DNA of 64,000 nucleotides, taken from contig NW_004797601.1 in the NCBI RefSeq assembly GCF_000002075.1, positions 57,944 through 121,943 of the forward strand, given 5' to 3'. Position numbers and translations under genes: made by a program. The notes beneath the pieces were generated by a model that ran no database searches, was not told the DNA's origin, and saw only the letters and a program-made list of their open reading frames with translations. Shown here piece after piece: positions 52,755 to 64,000 of this stretch; position 1 is the first letter of the stretch; each line of letters starts with the position of its first letter. Source of the stretch: Aplysia californica. Its lineage: Eukaryota; Mollusca; Gastropoda; Aplysiida; Aplysiidae.

Positions 52755-55590
52755 TGCCATAAATGTGGTATACCATATTATAGATATCAGATGACGAAAT
52801 AGTCTTGGACCTAACCTAGTAGTAGTAGTCAAATGGCCAAGTGTCCGTACTCAAGTGTCTCATATGAAAACGAAATTTTAAGTAAAATTCGGGTCAGAAA
52901 GGCGAATGGAAAAACTATCGAATATTATTTATTTTAAGCTGCACTGTTTACAGATGCTATTCGTATGCTCCCCCCCCCCCCCCCCCCCCCCCCCTGCTGG
53001 AAATAAACCAAACCAATAATTACGTCTGATGATGACCAAAGCGTCTGTAGAGGAGAAATAGAAGTAAAAACATTATTTGTCGCTTCTGCTATGGCCGATG
53101 ATACCAATTGTGGCAGAGTGAGGTCGCCATATTTTCAGCATCTAAAAGCTTCATTCCCACTCGTGGATGTACCCAGTTTGCAGGGTTTTCCTTTGGCTAC
53201 AGCATTTTCTATTCTGTGGGACATTAATTAACACCGTGAAAGCAAGTGGTTGAAGTTGCCCTTTCTACCTCTTTTCATTGCCAATCCTATCCGCATTTCT
53301 GTTCCAGACAAAAAAGAAACCATTATAATTTTGTATGTTGCTGATTCGATTGTGTAGGTTTTGTAATTCGGCACCCGTGACCATAATTATTGTCAAGTTT
53401 GTCACCAACAATTTAGCTGAGCTGAGTCCTATGGAAAACGATACATGGCAGTTTTTCTAGAACGCTGTTTATCAACCTAGAACTAGACTGTGCTGACTCA
53501 GCTAAATTGATCTTTTTTTCTGACTGATTGGATTAAATTCAGGCCAGGCCACTCGACCTTAACAACAGATGACCGCATGCCTTAGCCATAACCCTATTTA
53601 CCGTACCGTGTACACATTAGTACAAAATAGTAGGGGTCACGTGAACAAACAGGATAAGTCCATTTTTAAAGAACGTCAGAGTTGTTGCCCTTAAAACAAC
53701 AGTAGATCTACCTGTAGAATTATATCCTCTGGAAATCAATCAAGTGAAAAATCAATTACGTTTTTACAAAACGTAAATTTAGTTAGGAACAGGGAAATTC
53801 CATAATTTTAAAAAGTGAAAAAAGGCTACGTTACAGTAAGATAAATCTGTCCATCCCGATCATAATCAGACATAAGACGCAATGTGCTATTTGGAGCTAC
53901 GAGCTAGGTTCGAAAGGCTAAAAAGTGACTTTCCATGAATTTTTTTTTTATCATTTGAAAGTTTAATGTCTTCTGATTCATTTAAGATCAAAATAGACAA
54001 CTATAATCGACTCTGAATATTTTATTTTGATTTATTTTGGAGGTGTGTATATGTGTTTTGTTTTGAGCTTGGGTGACCCGTTAAAGTTAAAAGAATTTGG
54101 ACCTCAAACCCTTTCGAGCATTTGGACTGCTGGTAGTGTAGCTGTGAGATTATTTATAGAACCATTACCTCATAGCCACATTGCTTCAACGTCCTTTATT
54201 CGACCCTATTTTTAGATTTAAACCCCTTTTCGAGCAAGAAAGGTTGAAATATAAACAACATAATATATTTAGACACCAAAATGAAGTCAAGAGCAGCATT
54301 TGAACCAGAGATAATCGCAAATGTAGATTTCAAATGGCGGCCATTTTGAAATCCAATATGGCGGCCATTAAGAGAGAAATCCGAGTGGCCCAATATCTGA
54401 AAATGATTTCAATATGTTAATGAACATTTGTGCCAAATTTGGTGCTTGTATCACAAAATGCACAATAGGTTTGCTAAGCGACCCCACTAAGCGTCGTTAT
54501 GAACGGCCGAGGACTCGGATAGGCTAAGGGCTGGTGGGGCACCTAGAAATCGTGTTTTGGGATCTAATTATGCAAATTGGGGTTATTACATATTATAGTA
54601 CCAGGACATTTCCTGAACAATATCCAGAAACGCAAGTAAGCCTTGCTAAGCCTAAAGCTGCGTTTTTATTTCAGGTTGTTCTGCGAAAGCTCATAATGTT
54701 TTCCAGCCTTTTCTTACCGTTATCGGCTGTTTTCTCACAATTATATTTTTTCATACAGTCTGTGTCTATAATATCTACGCCTAGATCTAGTTTAGATCTA
54801 GAAATCTAGATATAGTAGGAGGCCTGGTATTACTATTACCAAATATTCTCTACTACCAAGATTGCAATCCTTCTTTGGGCTTTTGTCCAACGCCGTGGCG
54901 GGCCCGCTTTGACGATTAGCGCGTGATGGGCTACGTCACTATAGGCGATGCAAGGTTGGTTTCATCACCGACTACTTTTTTTTTTTTTTTTTTTTTTCAG
55001 TCCCCCAGTGTACAAAGCAGCGCTAGGTGTCCCGAGTAAGCAGCCCTTGGGGACTACTGCACTGTGGGTAACGCTAGGGGACTTGTATAGTATAGTCCCC
55101 TAACAACTTCGCCAATTCAGATAGCCGTTTCTTTGCTCTTTCCCTATAATCACTGTGTCAATGGGATCGTCTTTACTGAAACAAACATTATTTTATTCCC
55201 GCCGGGAGGGCTCACCGATAAAAATCCTTTCATTGCTATCCTCCCTTAAGTGGCATTCTTGAGGGACTGTTGTTAACAAATGTTTCAAAAACACGTTGAA
55301 CCTTTCTCAATTTTAATTAGGCAACTACCTTTTGGGCTATTATATACAAACAACAACTTATAGTGTTTTGCAGTTTGTCCGAATGACGTAGACTAGCTTC
55401 CGATGAACGTGTATCCCTATTTCCGGGGAAAGATCACAATTGAAATTATCATTGCACGCCATTTGTGCGTATGCCGAAGGAAAGGGTCAACACTGGCAAT
55501 TATTTTACTTTTGTAGTTTAATGCATTTCTACATAAAATGACCTTTCCTGGTGGCTTGTCTTGCTTTGTTAGGTTGTTTTTTCTCATATA
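52755..55590. other. Intergenic stretch without a recognised gene
   Basis: About 2.8 kb. Noted: 25 C at 52970-52994; ATGGCGGCCATT twice (54336-54367); a T23-type run near 54976-54998; GATCTAGA words at 54781-54812; a GC-rich patch at 54893-55090 with GGGGACT repeated in both orientations. None supports a gene. Confidence 0.4.
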
Positions 55591-58500
55591 TACTGAACGC
55601 CATTAAAAACGCAACAATTCGTTTGCATAGTCTGAACACGTTTGTATCAAATGAATATAGATTAAAAGAAGTGTTTTTTGAAGTTTATTCAATTACCAAA
55701 AAATATGAACCATTAAATGATGTCGATACATGTCTTCCTTCTCTCGGCTTACCCCCTTGAGACAAATTTGCAGATACACACAAATCGAAGCTTAACTAAC
55801 ATCTCTTACCCTTAGTAAATTGTATTGCCATATTTAACATTTAAACAGACCAAAACACTTCATGTGGGTTTTATAACATTTTTCAATGTTTTGTTGAGAA
55901 ATTCTGTCCCACTTTCGCGGCAGTGCGATCTCCCAATAGCTGCAGATTCGCAAAGCGGCACACGCTTTGTGGTTCAGTACCCCATACGTGCACTGTTGGG
56001 GACATGTCGGATACGCACACAGGCCAGTCCATGACATTCATGTTATGATCTTCCAGAAACTGTGTTGTTTGTTAAATGGGCAGTGTAAGGGCAGGAGTGT
56101 CGTGTTGGATGACTGAGAGTTTCTGATTTTTTCCTTGTGCTGTTTGGCACCGTGAAGACTGCGCTGTTGTTGCGGATTCGTAATATACAGTCCTTCTAAA
56201 TAAGGCGTTCTTGATCTAAGTTCTGTACTTACTGCTCTATGACTCACACTGATGAAAAAAACATTTTCACACTCTCCATGCATGCCTTGAGCTGCTACTT
56301 TTGAAAAACGAAACGTCGCAGATGCGACAGCAAAATCTGCCTCTCTTGAACACGGCTGGTCACTCGAGATTGTCCCTTTCTTTGCCCATCCCGGACATTT
56401 CAATGGTATAGGTCGAGAACAATACAAGCACTGCATTTAAGCCGTATTGCTGCTTTTCAGGCAGGTTTTCCACCATGAACAAGGCGGAAGCGAAAGTTGC
56501 TATCATCCTCGCTAAGTTGAGGAGTCCTGTAATGAAAGAATTTTTGTAAAAATTATCCAAAAAAAGCTAGGACTTTTGTTTGGAATGAGCTACGGGTCAT
56601 CTTCCAGGTAAATAATGTTGTATTCTTCTATAATATAGCAAATAATGAACACATTTTACTAAAGCATAATTTAACAAAGATCGTGCATGGGTGTGTGGAC
56701 TAATAACTACTAACTTGTGTCTCCAAACAATTGTGACGATCAGAGCATAAAATACATGGTGATCCAAAAAACTTTACAACTTTTTTCTAAATATCTCGCG
56801 CAAATGTCGATCTAGAAAGATGAAATTTGAAACAGATAAACTTCATTCACAAGGAATTTGTTTGACTTAAAATTCATACAGAAGAAACACTATTTTCAGA
56901 ACGGAAAAAGCATAAAGAAAAAACACCCTTAAGCGCAAAATGCGCCAAATTTTTAAAAAGACACTCTTGCAAGGAAAGTCATGGGACGATTGATTTGATT
57001 TTTGTCTTCTTTTTCTTTACAACATTTAATTGTTCCAACCTTGTGACATTAAACAATATTTAACTTCTCTTAGGGGGTTAAAGAACTAACATTTTTGTTC
57101 TAGAATTTCTAAAACAAATGCTCTACATGCCCTCCTTTGGACTCCAAACATCTTTTAACGCGTCGTTTGAAATGCTCGATGACGACCAAACACAGTTCCC
57201 GCGGAATGTTTCTCGCTTCATCACGGATTGATCGTTTCATAATTTCAATTCTTTAAAACTGGTTTTGAAATATCCTGTCCTTCAGATAGCCCCACAAGAA
57301 AGTCTTATGGATTCAGGTCAGGAGAATGCGGAGCCCAAATGCGTTCACTTCTGCGACTGATCACATGATCTTCAAAGTGGTCAGCTAGCCATGTCATTGA
57401 TCTGACTGAAACGTGTGGATTGGCCCCATCTTGCCTAAACCCACCGGTCTTGGCGATCCAAGTGCCGGTGTCTCCCCTGATTCGTCCAGAATTTCTTCAG
57501 CATCTCGATATTTGGGTCTGTGTTCACAGTTGCAACAAGTCCGTCTGTGTCTTCAAAAACAAAGGATCCACCAAACCATGAGTGCTTAAAGCCACCCACA
57601 CTGTACACCTCTCAGCATGGAGTGGCTTCAGAAGACAATAGGGAGGTGGATGGGATGCCCAATAAACAGTATTTTTGGAGTTTGCATATCCTAAAAGTTG
57701 AAAATGCGCTTCGTCACTGAACCTGATGTCATCTAAGAAACTCTCGCGTTCTCCAAGGCAGTCGAGGAACCATCGAGATATTGCCATCCTCTGTCCCCGG
57801 TCAGTCTCGCGAAGCGCTTGCCTAACATGAATATGGTATGGGCCTAAGTTAAGATCTACTTTAAGAATACGGACTGTCGATGTTATGAAATTGAAAGTCC
57901 AAGCTGTAGGCATCGTCTGCGGATAAATGTCTCATTAGATTCAGGGACTGAGTTCTGCATCCTGACGATGTTTAAAGGGGTTCGAATGGTGTGCGTTCGA
58001 CCTGAAGAGGTCGATTTATCTGGAGATTTTTTTTTGTTTTGATTTTCTATACACCCAAACTGACGGAACTTTTTTACTCATAGCATCAGAAAAGGCCTTG
58101 ATGGCACTTAAGCATTCTACCCGTACCTTGTGCGGAACTTACGAAATATCAGGAATGGTGATTTTGTGGAGAAGAAATGTTCAATACAAAAATGCTCTCC
58201 GCTCCTCATTAAACTGAACAATGATTTGGATAAACAAAATGAACTTGAAAAATAATAATGTCTGCAAACTTCCGTTGGCCTGTTAGACTGCTGTATCTTG
58301 CAATATGACGCAATTGTTACATTTTGTGGTAATGCGTACTGGTGCATAGTGTAATAGAAGGGGACAAAAGCAAAAAATGGGTTGTTTTTTTTTAAGCGCA
58401 TTAATTATACTGCTTAATTATTCAGTGGAATCATCTAAAAGAAATATCAGTCAAATTTCTTTTGAATGGGAAATATTGTGTTCAAATTTTGGGACGAAAG

Positions 58501-58616
58501 CTTCCGAGTGGAGGAAAATATTTACGAAAAAAGTTGTAAAGGTGTTTTTTTATCTCCCTGTATTTGGCTTTTTTTATAACTTTTTGAAAACGTTGCGTTT
58601 TTAATGGCGTTCAGTA
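55591..58616 (-). mobile_element. Tc1-like transposon carrying a nested insertion
   Basis: Inverted ends TACTGAACGCCATTAAAAAC on both sides, extending to GCAAC, with TA flanks. The outer element without the insert is about 1.22 kb, the usual Tc1 size. The minus strand (about 56130-55830) encodes, across shifted frames, FLEDHNMNVMDWPVC, DMSPTVHVWG and ALPRKWDRISQQNIEKC, the standard Tc1 region after the second catalytic Asp. Stops and frameshifts show it is dead. Interrupted at 56755-58560. Confidence 0.85.
56755..58560 (-). mobile_element. mariner-like (IS630/Tc1-mariner) transposon, 1806 bp, nested
   Basis: TA on both sides (56753-56754, 58561-58562). Inverted ends CATGGTGATCC.. and CAGGGAGAT.., then CTTTACAACTTTTTTC on both arms. 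The minus strand (57524-57913) encodes FLDDIRFSDEAHFQLLGYAN, NTVYWASHPPP and ERCTVWVALSTHGLVDPLFL, which is the first catalytic Asp region (FSDEAHF). Further on come FLWGYLKD and a C-terminal RRVKRCLESKGGHVEHLF. The central part with the second Asp is reduced and frames are broken. It inserted about 55 bp from one end of the Tc1-like element. Confidence 0.85.
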
Positions 58617-58619
58617 TAT

Positions 58620-59970
58620 TATCTAACATTGCTTTTGAGAAATGGCCACATTTGTAAGTCAGAAAAAAACAGAAGAAAAAGAAAAAATCTTTGATTTAAA
58701 GCTATGCTAAAACTTTGTGGAAGGTCTATAATGTAAATAAAAATGCTTGTATCTCTTCAAAATTTAGGAAGCTTGATTTGTACCGTTGAAACAACTCATC
58801 AAATATGCTGAACACAGCACCCTCTACCAGTTTGTCATTCTTTGAGTTGACTCTGATTCCATAGTTCATTATTAAAGAAAACGCCATATTACGCACATAG
58901 GCCTACTTTGTTTACACATTATATTTGACCCCGGAAGTCCATTGGGAGGATTTGACGAAGATTTTGATAAAGCATGATTAGTCATACCATTAACTATAGT
59001 TCGGTAAAAAAAATTCGTGGTGCGACTTATTTTCAAATCTTAACTATCGAAAAAGGTTCTCCAATTTTTGCACAGTGACTTGTATCGATTTGTCTTAACA
59101 GATCAACATTTTTGTAAACACCTGCAGGCTGTATTCTAGAAAATTCCTTTAAAAATACTCATACAAAATCCTAGTGGGGGGTTTTTACGGATTTTTAAAT
59201 GTTTACAGCTGGGGCAATATAGCTTTTCATAGCAAGTCCGCCAGGTTTTTGTAATCGGGACACTATGCTTATTGAACGCATGTTTTGAAAGCCATTAGTG
59301 CAAAAACGTGTTCACTAAAACAATAATTTCTTGTGACAAGTTTTGCAAGTAAAAATTGTCTTTGATGAGCTGTGACGTAGGTCATATGCGAAATCAAAAT
59401 GTGTGTGAAAAGCGGGAAGTGCAGTAAACAATGCCATTTTACGAGTGAATACCATTTTACGTGTGACAGATTTCAAGTATTTTATATAAATTTATGAAGA
59501 AAAGTTTTAAAATCTAGCCCCAATTGTTCTAGAAAAATATTATTTAGTTAAGACAAATTGATACAAACTGCTATGGGTGACATTGATTCACCCGTTAAAG
59601 AGATATTCGAGGATAAGTTGCTCCATGATTGTTGCGTTTTTCTGTTGGTGTCCAACGAACATCCGCGATAAAAAGAGAATAAACGTAAATACCTTACCAA
59701 TAAAATGTACAACAAAAATAAGACCAGTAAGATAGATTCAACACTATAAATTTATTAAATATATACATATTTTACTTCAGTTTGATGTACCGTACAAAAG
59801 GAGATTTTGCGCAGTTTTAAGAATTCTGAAGCTCATCTGCAGTTCAAAGCAAGGGCACACACAAAAAGATTAGGATAGTCCAAATATTACTGAAATTCAG
59901 TTTTTCGAATTCTTGAACTGTTCTTTAGACGTACAGAAAACCATATTAGCAGTTCAGTCTGTGTATACAT
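58620..59970. other. Intergenic stretch: nothing recognised
   Basis: AT-rich, 1.35 kb. GTTGCGTTTTT at 59631 resembles the Tc1-like end inside 55591-58616 but is too short to call. Confidence 0.35.
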
Positions 59971-59974
59971 ATAT

Positions 59975-60535
59975 TTGATATGAGTTCCAAAGGGTCAACA
60001 ACGTGGGGTTGGAGTTCAGTCAAGATACAAGTTCTAAAGAGTCAACATGAGATCGAATTTAAGTCACAATGGGGTTGAAGCAAAGTCAAGATATGAGTTC
60101 TTGAAGGTCAATAAAAAAGAGGTTGGAGCTAAGTCACGATACAAGTTCGAATAGGTCAAAAACGTGGGATTGGAGCTAAGTGAAGATGGAGTAAGAGCTA
60201 ATTCAAGAGCTCTACAATCACCAACGTAGGGTTGGAGCTAAGTCTTTAGGCAAGTTCCAAAAGGTTAATAACATGGGGTTGGGGCTAAATCATGATTCAA
60301 GTTCTCCAGAGTCAACAACGTGGGGTTGGAACTACGTCAAGATACAAGTTCTAAAGGGTGAACAATGTGGGGTTGGAGCTAAGTCAAGATACACTTTTTA
60401 AAGAGCTAATAACGTGGGGTCGGAACTAAGTCAAAATATATGGGTTCTAAAGGGTCAATAACGTGGACTTGGAGCTAAGTCAAGATACACGTTCTAAAGG
60501 GTCAACAATATGGGGTTGGAGCTATGTCAGAATGA
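59975..60535 (+). repeat. 47-bp minisatellite, array 1 (about 12 units)
   Basis: Unit: GTTCTAAAGGGTCAACAATG, TGGGGTTGGAGCTAAGTCAA, GATACAA. Units vary by substitution and small indels. The array ends GAGCTATGTCAGAAT where the ATT-type tail of the neighbouring block begins. Confidence 0.9.
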
Positions 60536-60540
60536 TAATG

Positions 60541-60628
<88 letters not shown>

Positions 60629-60728
60629 GGTAGATTATTTCAATAGCGGCCACTCCCATGTGAACACAGCTCTATGCGCTTTACATAAATGCATGTACGA
60701 ATAATATTCTTTCACACACACTCACACT

Positions 60729-60781
<53 letters not shown>

Positions 60782-61250
60782 ACTAACACGCACACTCACA
60801 CGCACACGCACACGCACACGCACACGCACACGCACACGCGCACGTACACACGCACCTACACATCGTTACGAAATGAGCACATACAAATACATTTAAAAAA
60901 TGTACACAATGCAATTCGCAAAATATACATCAATGGATACATAGTCATTTACATAACATTGCACTGAACATGAATCTACTGACAAAAAAAAAATGATATG
61001 TCTTTAAAGATATTTTAAACTTAGGCTCAGATGTTGTAAGCCTCAAGGGTTGGGGGAAAGAGTTCCAGATTGATGGAGCAAGGTGGGCAGACGATCTTTC
61101 AGTTTATTTTTTTACCTCCTTTTCTATGAATTCTTAAAAGATACTGATCGCCTTATCTTAGTGATCTAAGTGGAACATTAATCTGGATGAGATCAGTAAG
61201 ATAGGAGGGAGGCTTGTTATTGACACATGTATGACATGACATTGCAATTT
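60531..61250 (-). mobile_element. L2/CR1-like LINE 3' end, block 1
   Basis: Read on the minus strand: C-terminal residues ERSSAHLAPSIWNSFPQPLR and SEPKFKISLKTYH (about 61110-61000), then 3' UTR with a long TG/CG-rich run, GTAAAGCGCATAGAGCTGTG and an (ATT)n tail (60531-60628). APSIWNSLP is the signature end of CR1/L2 ORF2. Part of a repeated higher-order unit. Confidence 0.75.
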
Positions 61251-61254
61251 TATA

Positions 61255-61500
61255 TGGGCTCTAAATGGTCAATAAGGTGGGGATGGAGCTAAGTCAAGAT
61301 ACACGTTTTAAAGGGTCAACAATGCGGAGTTGGAGCTAAGTCAATAAACAACTTTTAAAGGGCTAATAACGTGGGGTTGGAACTAAGTCACAAAATATGG
61401 GTTCTAAAGGGTCAATAAATTGGGTTTGGAGGTGAGTCAAGATACACGTTTTAAAGAGTCAACAATGTGGGGTTGGAGCTAAGTCAAAATAATTATAGAT
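61255..61500 (+). repeat. 47-bp minisatellite, array 2
   Basis: About five units of the same repeat, ending GAGCTAAGTCAAAAT before the next LINE block. Confidence 0.85.
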
Positions 61501-61862
61501 TCTAATAATAATAATTAAGATCATTTCTATAGCGCCCACTCCCGTCTGAACACAGCTCTGGGCGCTTTACATAATTGAAAGTGCGAACAATATTCTTACA
61601 CACACGTACACACACGCGCGCGCGCGCGCGCGCGCGCACGCCTACACATCGTAACGAAATGAGCACATACAAATACGTAAAATAATATACACAATGCAAT
61701 TTGAAAAATGCATAAATGGATACATAGTCATTTACATAACATTGTACTGAACATGAATCTACATTGTTTTAAAAATGATACGTCTTTTAAAGATATTTTA
61801 AATTTAGACTCAGATGTTGTATGTATCAAGGGTTTGGGAAGAGAGTTCCAAATTTATGGAGC
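61500..61862 (-). mobile_element. L2/CR1-like LINE 3' end, block 2, cut short
   Basis: Tail end at 61500-61515, GCGCCCACTCCCGTCTGAAC, a CG-repeat (61616-61637), then body to ATTTATGGAGCAA, where it jumps back to the AC-run of the next block. Confidence 0.75.
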
Positions 61863-61878
61863 AATATTCTTTCACTCA

Positions 61879-61961
<83 letters not shown>

Positions 61962-62420
61962 GCACACACGCACGCACACACACACGCACGCACACACGCA
62001 CACACGCACACACGCACACACGCACACACGCACACACGCACACACGCACACGCGCGCGCGCCTACACATCGTTACGAAATGAGCACATACAAATACATAA
62101 AATATTGTACACAATGTAATTCGCTAAATGCATAAATGGATACATAGTCATTTACGTTACATTGTACTGAATATGAACCTACAGCCAAACAATTTATGTC
62201 TTTAAAATATTTTAGATTTAGACTTAGATGCTGTATGTCTCAAGGGTTGGGGAAGGGAGTTCCAAATTGATCGAGCAAGGTGGGCAAAACGGTCTTTCAG
62301 TTTATTTTTTTAACCTCCCTTTCTAGGATTTCTTAAAAGATACTGATCGCCTTATCTTAGAGATCTAAGTGGAACATTTATCTGGATGAGATCAGTAAGA
62401 TAGGAGGGAGCCTTGTTATT
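61863..62420 (-). mobile_element. L2/CR1-like LINE 3' end, block 3, tail missing
   Basis: Starts inside the AC run (ATATTCTTTCACTCACTCAC) with no ATT tail or GCGCCCACT region, and continues through TCAAGGGTTGGGGAAGGGAG to CCTTGTTATTGACAC. Confidence 0.75.
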
Positions 62421-62424
62421 GACA

Positions 62425-62920
62425 CTTATATGAGTTCTAAAGGGTCAACAACGCGGGGTTGGAACTAAGTTAAGATACAAGTTCTAAAGGGTAAAAAATA
62501 TGGGGTTGGAGCATTGTCAAGATACAAGTCCTAAATCGTCAACAATGTGGGGTTGGAACTAAGTCAAGATATAACTTTTAAAGGGCTAATAACTAGGGGT
62601 TGGAACTAAGTACAAATATATGGGTTCTAGAGTGTCAGGGTCAATAAAAAGGGTTTAGAGCTTAGTCAATACATGGGTTCTAAAGGGTCAACAACGTGGG
62701 GTTGGAATTAAGTCAAGATACAAGTTCTAACTAAAGGGACAACAAATAGGGGGTTGGAGCTAAGTCAAGATACAACTTTTAAAGGGCTAATAACGTGGGG
62801 TTGGAACTAAGTCGCAATATATGGGTTCTAAAGTGTCAATAAATTGGGTTTGGAGCTAAGTCAAGATACACGTTTTAAAGTGTCAACAATATGGGGTTGG
62901 AGCTAAGTCAGAATATTAAT
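62425..62920 (+). repeat. 47-bp minisatellite, array 3 (about 10 units)
   Basis: Same unit. Ends GAGCTAAGTCAGAATATTAA next to block 4. Confidence 0.85.
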
Positions 62921-63418
62921 AATAATTTAGATCATTTCTATAGCGCCCACTCCCGTGTGAACACAGCTCTAGGCGCTTTACATAAATGTATGTACGAACA
63001 ATATTCTTACCCACACGCGCACACACACACACGCGCCCGCCCGCGCACGCCTTCACGTCGTTACGAAATGTGCACATACAAATACATAAAATAATATGCA
63101 CAATGTAATTCGCAAAATGCATAAATGGATACATAGTCATTTACATAACATTGTACTGATCATGAATCTACATTTTTTTTAAATGACATGTCTTTAAAGA
63201 TTTTTTACATTTAGACTCAGATGCTATTTGTCTCAAGGGTTGGGGAAGAGAGTTCCAAATTGATGGAGCAAGGTGGGCAAACGATCTTTCGGTTTATTTT
63301 TGAACTCTTAAAAGATACTGATCGCCTTATCTTAGAGATCTAAGTGGAACATTAATTTGGATGAGATCAGTAAGATAAGAGGGAGCCTTGCTATTGACAC
63401 ATATGACATAACATTGCA
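62920..63418 (-). mobile_element. L2/CR1-like LINE 3' end, block 4
   Basis: Short ATT tail, GCGCCCACTCCCGTGTGAAC, a shorter AC/CG run and the full body to GACACATATGACATAACATT. Confidence 0.75.
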
Positions 63419-63419
63419 A

Positions 63420-63630
63420 TACGAGGGGTTGGAGCTAAGTCAATACATGAGTTCTAAAGGGTCAACAATGTGGGGTTGGTGCTTAGTCAAGATACAACTT
63501 TTAAAGGGCTTATAACACGTGGATGGAACTAAGTCAAGATACAAGTTCTAAAGGGTCAATAAATTTGGTTTGGAGCTAAGTCAAGATACACGTTCTAAAG
63601 GGTCAACAATGTGGGGTTGGAGCTATGTCA

Positions 63631-63632
<2 letters not shown>
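63420..63632 (+). repeat. 47-bp minisatellite, array 4
   Basis: About four to five units, ending GAGCTATGTCAGAATAATAA. Confidence 0.85.
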
Positions 63633-63711
<79 letters not shown>

Positions 63712-63788
63712 GGTAGATCATTTCTATAGCGCCCACTCCCGTGTAACACAGATCTAGGCGCTTTACATAAATGCATGTACGAACAGTA

Positions 63789-63825
<37 letters not shown>

Positions 63826-64000
63826 GCACACACGCACACACGCACGCACACACACGCACGCATGCTCGCACACGTACACACGCGCGCGTGCCTACACATC
63901 GTTACGAAATGAGCACATACAAATACATAAAATAATTTACACAATGCAATTCGCTAAATGCATAAATGGATACATAGTCATTTACGTAACATTGTACTGA
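63633..64000 (-). mobile_element. L2/CR1-like LINE 3' end, block 5, cut by the window edge
   Basis: (ATT)n tail 63633-63711, GCGCCCACTCCCGTGTAACA, AC/CG run 63795-63890, then the body to the window end. The array therefore continues beyond 64000. Confidence 0.75.

Noticed and set aside
52292-52832. Lys/Glu-, Ser- and Leu-rich open frames on both strands
   Set aside because: Produced by the GAA/GAG purine minisatellite, which is open in every frame.
54893-55095. GC-rich patch with GGGGACT/AGTCCCC words as a structured RNA or promoter
   Set aside because: The inverted words are suggestive, but no recognised RNA family, promoter element or adjoining exon was found.
61708-62135. Thr/His-rich open frames
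   Set aside because: AC microsatellite translations inside LINE 3' blocks.
59975-64000. CRISPR-like array of repeats
   Set aside because: Units are adjacent with no unique spacers, and the sequence is eukaryotic.

Overview
This is a eukaryotic, intron-rich window dominated by one host gene on the + strand. Reading 28 splice-compatible exons from 400 to 43449 gives a 939-residue protein that I recognise as PIGN, GPI ethanolamine phosphate transferase 1. All junctions keep frame, use AG/GT borders, and end at a TAA. Large introns full of SINEs, LINE ends and small inverted-repeat DNA elements suggest a spiralian animal, and a gastropod mollusc is my best guess. That guess rests on recall of mollusc-like SINE sequences, not on a search.

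Layout. 1-399: upstream sequence with a likely splice acceptor at 362, so the 5' non-coding exon(s) probably lie outside the window. 400-43449: PIGN. The first seven exons carry the luminal alkaline-phosphatase-like catalytic core. Exons 8-14 link it to the membrane part, and exons 15-28 encode the polytopic membrane domain. The introns hold several repeat families: a 175-bp SINE (here SINE-A), a longer SINE (SINE-B) that shares its 3' end, two tRNA-headed SINE families, a SINE ending in a TTATTA-type tail, a SINE related to metazoan conserved-domain SINEs, LINE 3' ends and many non-autonomous DNA transposons. 43450-43840: probable 3' UTR. 43840-45090: LINE fragment on the minus strand. 45100-55590: mostly gene-free, with simple repeats and some SINE and MITE copies. 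55591-58616: a Tc1-like transposon carrying a nested mariner-like transposon. 59975-64000: a composite higher-order tandem repeat made of a 47-bp minisatellite plus a LINE 3' end, running off the window edge.

I found no second host gene, tRNA, rRNA or CRISPR array. The most unusual structures are (1) a tandem array downstream of PIGN exon 23 in which the exon's own 5' splice site motif is repeated about 17 times, (2) the minisatellite/LINE higher-order repeat, (3) a CCCCAAA-rich tract in intron 3, and (4) several nested insertions with exact target-site duplications that give a relative age order of the mobile elements.
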